Origin: CAYSIX01 sp964431205
GTDB taxonomy: Bacteria > Planctomycetota > Phycisphaerae > Phycisphaerales > Phycisphaeraceae
Reading direction: 5' to 3'
Length of the DNA: 6,093 nt
NCBI GenBank assembly: GCA_964431205.1
Contig: CAYSIX010000233.1
Span: 1 to 6,093 of the forward strand
The notes below the pieces were generated by a model. The model worked only from the letters and a program-made list of their open reading frames with translations. It ran no database searches and had not been told where the DNA came from. Made by a program: the position numbers and the translations under genes. Positions 5,403 to 6,093 of the stretch are shown piece by piece. Each line of letters opens with the position of its first letter. Positions within the stretch are counted from its first letter, which is position 1.

Positions 5403-6093
5403 ATGTTTCGATCCATCCGACTCAAGCCCGCCCGACGAGCCTCACGCGACACCGCCGTCGCCATCGCCCTGTTCCGCAAGCCCGACCGCCTGCCTCCGGG
5501 TTACGACGAGCTCGACCGCGCCACCGACGGCCGCCTCCGCCGCGCCGTCGCCCGCCCCGACTTCAACGCCGAGCTGGGCAACCTCACCACCCTCACCCCC
5601 GACGCCGGGCCCAGGCGGATCGACGTCCTCGGCCTGGGCGACCCGGCGCGGTTCGACGGCAACGCCCTGCGCGTCGCCGCCGCCCGCCTCGTCCGCGCCC
5701 TCGACGCCGCCCAGCTCACCCGCGTACACCTCGACGTGCAGCCGGGCCTCGGGGACCGGCTCGAGCCCGACCGCATCGGCATGGCGCTGGGCGACGGGCT
5801 GGAGATCGGCCGCTTCGAGTTCGACCGCTTCCGCGGCGCCGTCGGCCAGGCCAACGACGACGCCCCCGCCCGCAAGACACCCCGCGACCTCGACGTCGAC
5901 CTGCCCGAGCCGCAGCGCGGCGCGTTCGAGCGCGCGCTGACCATTGGCCAGGCCGTCACCACCGCACGCGCCCTTGCCGCCACGCCGCCCAACGTCGCCA
6001 ACCCCGCCCACATCGCCCGCCAGGCCAAACGCCTCGCCGATCAGCTCGGCCTGCGCTGCACCGTCCTCGACGCCCGCCGCACCCAGGAGGATC
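5403..6093 (+). CDS. pepA: Leucyl aminopeptidase, M17 family, N-terminal 230 residues (partial)
   Basis: M17 leucyl aminopeptidases are cytoplasmic two-metal enzymes that remove N-terminal residues from peptides; in E. coli PepA also binds DNA. The frame from ATG 5403 stays open to the right edge. Residues about 18-150 form the N-terminal macro-like domain, with DVLGLGDPARFDGNALRVAA (74-93) and the family-like MALGDGLEIGRFEFDRFR (127-144). A loop (150-170) leads into the catalytic domain at QAVTTARALAATPPNVANPA (183-202), matching the conserved RxLxNxPPNxxxPxxxA region. The Asn before the PP pair is Thr here. The metal-binding and catalytic Lys, Asp and Glu residues lie beyond the window and cannot be checked. 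No clear Shine-Dalgarno precedes the ATG; an in-frame GTG at 5379 is the alternative start. Divergent from the HEAT-like gene, with a candidate -10 at 5352. The M17 family is confident; the choice of pepA over another M17 name is less so. Confidence 0.88.
   Translation, partial: MFRSIRLKPARRASRDTAVAIALFRKPDRLPPGYDELDRATDGRLRRAVARPDFNAELGNLTTLTPDAGPRRIDVLGLGDPARFDGNALRVAAARLVRALDAAQLTRVHLDVQPGLGDRLEPDRIGMALGDGLEIGRFEFDRFRGAVGQANDDAPARKTPRDLDVDLPEPQRGAFERALTIGQAVTTARALAATPPNVANPAHIARQAKRLADQLGLRCTVLDARRTQED

Noticed and set aside
5442..6011. Minus-strand 189-residue frame opposite the aminopeptidase gene
   Set aside because: Gly/Val/Glu-rich shadow of the M17 coding frame, with no motifs of its own.

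Overview
The window is very GC-rich and densely coded with conserved bacterial housekeeping genes. High GC, a YlbF-family gene beside an RNase R gene, a GxxExxY-family remnant with GCGAAG-type repeats, and a secreted HEAT-like protein together suggest an environmental bacterium, possibly a planctomycete (Phycisphaerae-like). That placement is a guess from gene content and style; no rRNA or other marker is present to fix it.

Layout. Positions 1-3346 are a leftward block. RNase R (rnr, 3346 to 863) comes first, then a shrunken GxxExxY-family remnant (823 to 545) framed by inverted repeats, then the start of lgt (478 to 1, running off the left edge). A 95-bp spacer holding a small palindrome, GTTATGCTAAC, separates rnr from a rightward YlbF-family gene (3442 to 3861). 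That gene converges on a leftward gene for a secreted HEAT-like protein of unknown function (5123 to 3987). After a 279-bp divergent intergenic region, a rightward M17 leucyl aminopeptidase gene (pepA-type, from 5403) runs off the right edge.

How the genes relate. RNase R degrades structured RNA. YlbF-family proteins are known in Bacillus as RNase Y specificity factors, so the divergent rnr/ylbF pair may be a small RNA-decay module (inference). Lgt acts in lipoprotein maturation and PepA in peptide turnover; neither has an obvious link to the others.

The most unusual segment is 508-804. It is an internally deleted GxxExxY gene whose two ends carry an imperfect 33-bp inverted repeat (25 of 33 matches by eye) made of GCGAAG-like units in the same 8-9-9 spacing. 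It looks like the scar of a mobile or cassette-like element between rnr and lgt. I see no CRISPR array, tRNA, rRNA, prophage or complete transposase, and no gene-free stretch over 300 bases.
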